Shown here piece after piece: positions 62,681 through 64,000 of a stretch of 64,000 nt of DNA. Each line of letters starts with the position of its first letter. The stretch's first letter is position 1. The translations under genes were made by a program, and so were the position numbers. The stretch comes from Ifrita kowaldi. Its lineage: Eukaryota; Chordata; Aves; Passeriformes; Cinclosomatidae. The stretch covers positions 894,266-958,265 of the forward strand of contig VZRS01001447.1 in the NCBI GenBank assembly GCA_013398055.1, given 5' to 3'. The notes below the pieces were generated by a model, which was not told the DNA's origin, searched no databases, and worked only from the letters and a program-made list of their open reading frames with translations.

Positions 62681-64000
62681 CAGGGCTGGGGGGATTTTTC
62701 GCTCCCCACTGAGGTTTGGGGAGCAATTCGTGGCCCCTGCTTTCTGTTTTTGTCTTTTTTTCCAGACCTTGAATTTCTTTGGCTAGTGATTAGTAAATGA
62801 ACTAATATACTAGTATTGTAGTTGGAGGGGAAAAAACACAAGTTTTATGGAAGTGGGTTTACTGCAGATAGATTCTAACATGAGATGAAAGGTATTATGT
62901 AAGTACAGCTCCAACTTGCAGTTTTCATGTCTTTCTTCCTGCTAGCTGTGATTTGGTTTGTTTTTCTTTTTTTTTTTTTTCAGTGTTTGGATAGGAATTG
63001 TTTTGTATAACTGGATAAATGTAATGGACAAGGAACGGGGTGGGGAGTTCTAAATGTTTCATACTATGCAGAGGCAAAAAGCCTAATGATTTGTTTGTTT
63101 AGTAGGCTAAATTAAAAAATTAACGATAGGGCTTTCTTCTGTGTTATCTTAAATGGATTTATGATATTAATACTCCACTGGTTGATCCTTAATGATGAGT
63201 AGTCCTAGTAATGTTAGAAAGCAGAGCAGAGACATTGTAATTTAAAAAATTGAAACTATTTATGTGTTCTTTCAAGGCAAACAAACAAGAAGTGCCAGAA
63301 TAAGCTTTCAAAAAGGAAGCTCATCAGAAAAGAAAAATAATCTTTGAAATATTCCTTTGTGTAATGCAGTATCTGCTACAAAGCAATTTGGACCTCTTAC
63401 TTGAAATGGAGGCAATAAGACTATTGTCATATGTAATAAACTTCTTATATATATTTGTCAGTCTTGGGGTAGCTGTATGTTATGTGTCGACTGCTGCTTA
63501 AAAGTCACTTGTTTTAAGGTTTATGGGGTTTTTTTGATTGGTTGATTTTGGTTAATGTTTCTTGCAAAAGTGTACTTTTTAGAAAGAGAATCTGCAGCAA
63601 ATGGAGGTGTACATATATAGGTAACATGGTTAGTAGACAGGAACATAATTTTTTGTTTCTTTTTTCCAAGAAATCTTGGCTTGTTATCTTAAAAAAGTAT
63701 TGAGGTCTGTTAAAACTGAGTGTCAAGCTTTCATTCTTCATTAGTGCTCTGGGTGTTTCTATCACTCTGGTTGAATCCTTCATGCACCAAACCAACCGGA
63801 ACAAACAAAAACTATTTACTACTGCAGGACAAACAGTAGCCCAGCATCAGATGAGTAGCATGTCACTCCTTGAGGTTTTTTTGATAAAACAGCTTTATCC
63901 CTTCAGCAGTTTGAATCTGGACTGGTTTCAGTCTCTGCTGAAAGAGCCACTGCAAAGGGTCTCTGCCCCTTCAAGATTGGTTGACAACAACTTTAAATCT

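Larger units (their letters stand above)
60471..64000. other. AT-rich flank right of the CpG island
   Basis: The sequence returns to AT-rich. If the island transcribes to the right, this is probably first-intron DNA. Open frames stay below 100 codons and none is recognisable. A pyrimidine tract of over 20 bases ending CAG (62,952-62,982) looks like a 3' splice site, but no donor follows at a sensible distance. The homeodomain-rich stretch and CTCF-type motif are listed separately. Confidence 0.55.

Noticed and set aside
62952..62982. Very long pyrimidine tract ending CAG, considered as the start of an exon
   Set aside because: No donor or open frame at a sensible distance follows. Poly-T tracts ending in CAG are common in this window.
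1..64000. Search for CRISPR arrays, operons, rRNA or tRNA genes
   Set aside because: No regularly spaced repeats, no polycistronic coding, and no complete tRNA cloverleaf or rRNA segment could be read. The sequence is eukaryotic non-coding in character.

Overview
This window reads as vertebrate nuclear DNA, most likely from a bird. The evidence is the repeats. There is a CR1 LINE 3' end with the avian ATTCTATG-type tail (34,536-34,603). There are two LTR types that I recognise from memory as common ERVL-class LTRs of bird genomes (36,633-37,242, and 26,639-27,247 with a second copy at 28,873-29,482). Repeat density is otherwise low. The sequence is AT-rich throughout, with no operons, no dense coding and no protein-coding gene that I can name.

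Layout. Positions 1 to about 58,600 look like intergenic or very long intronic DNA. Within it lie a small CpG-rich patch (about 11,830-12,140), a few exon-like segments with good splice-site context but no confirmed gene (8,614-8,691; 12,171-12,222; 18,622-18,677; 50,995-51,025), one probable ancient MIR-type SINE (16,790-16,885), a tRNA-like fragment (26,455-26,505) and simple repeats. At 26,475-30,512 a segment of about 1.8 kb occurs twice, nearly identical, on either side of a 431-N gap. The copies end exactly at the gap edges, so this is most likely an unmerged contig or haplotype overlap, not biology.

Positions about 58,650-60,470 form a strong CpG island, interrupted by a 41-N gap and carrying a G-quadruplex-prone tract. 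It is the only clear promoter in the window. The gene it drives cannot be named: I see no recognisable coding exon on either side. The 3.5 kb to its right holds an excellent CTCF-type motif (62,662-62,680) and a stretch rich in homeodomain-type sites (61,630-61,700).

No convincing complete protein-coding gene, tRNA or rRNA gene or CRISPR array was found, and nothing that amounts to a new biological system. The most useful results are the probable assembly duplication, the CpG-island promoter with its nearby CTCF-type site, and a short list of exon and ORF candidates that transcript data could settle.
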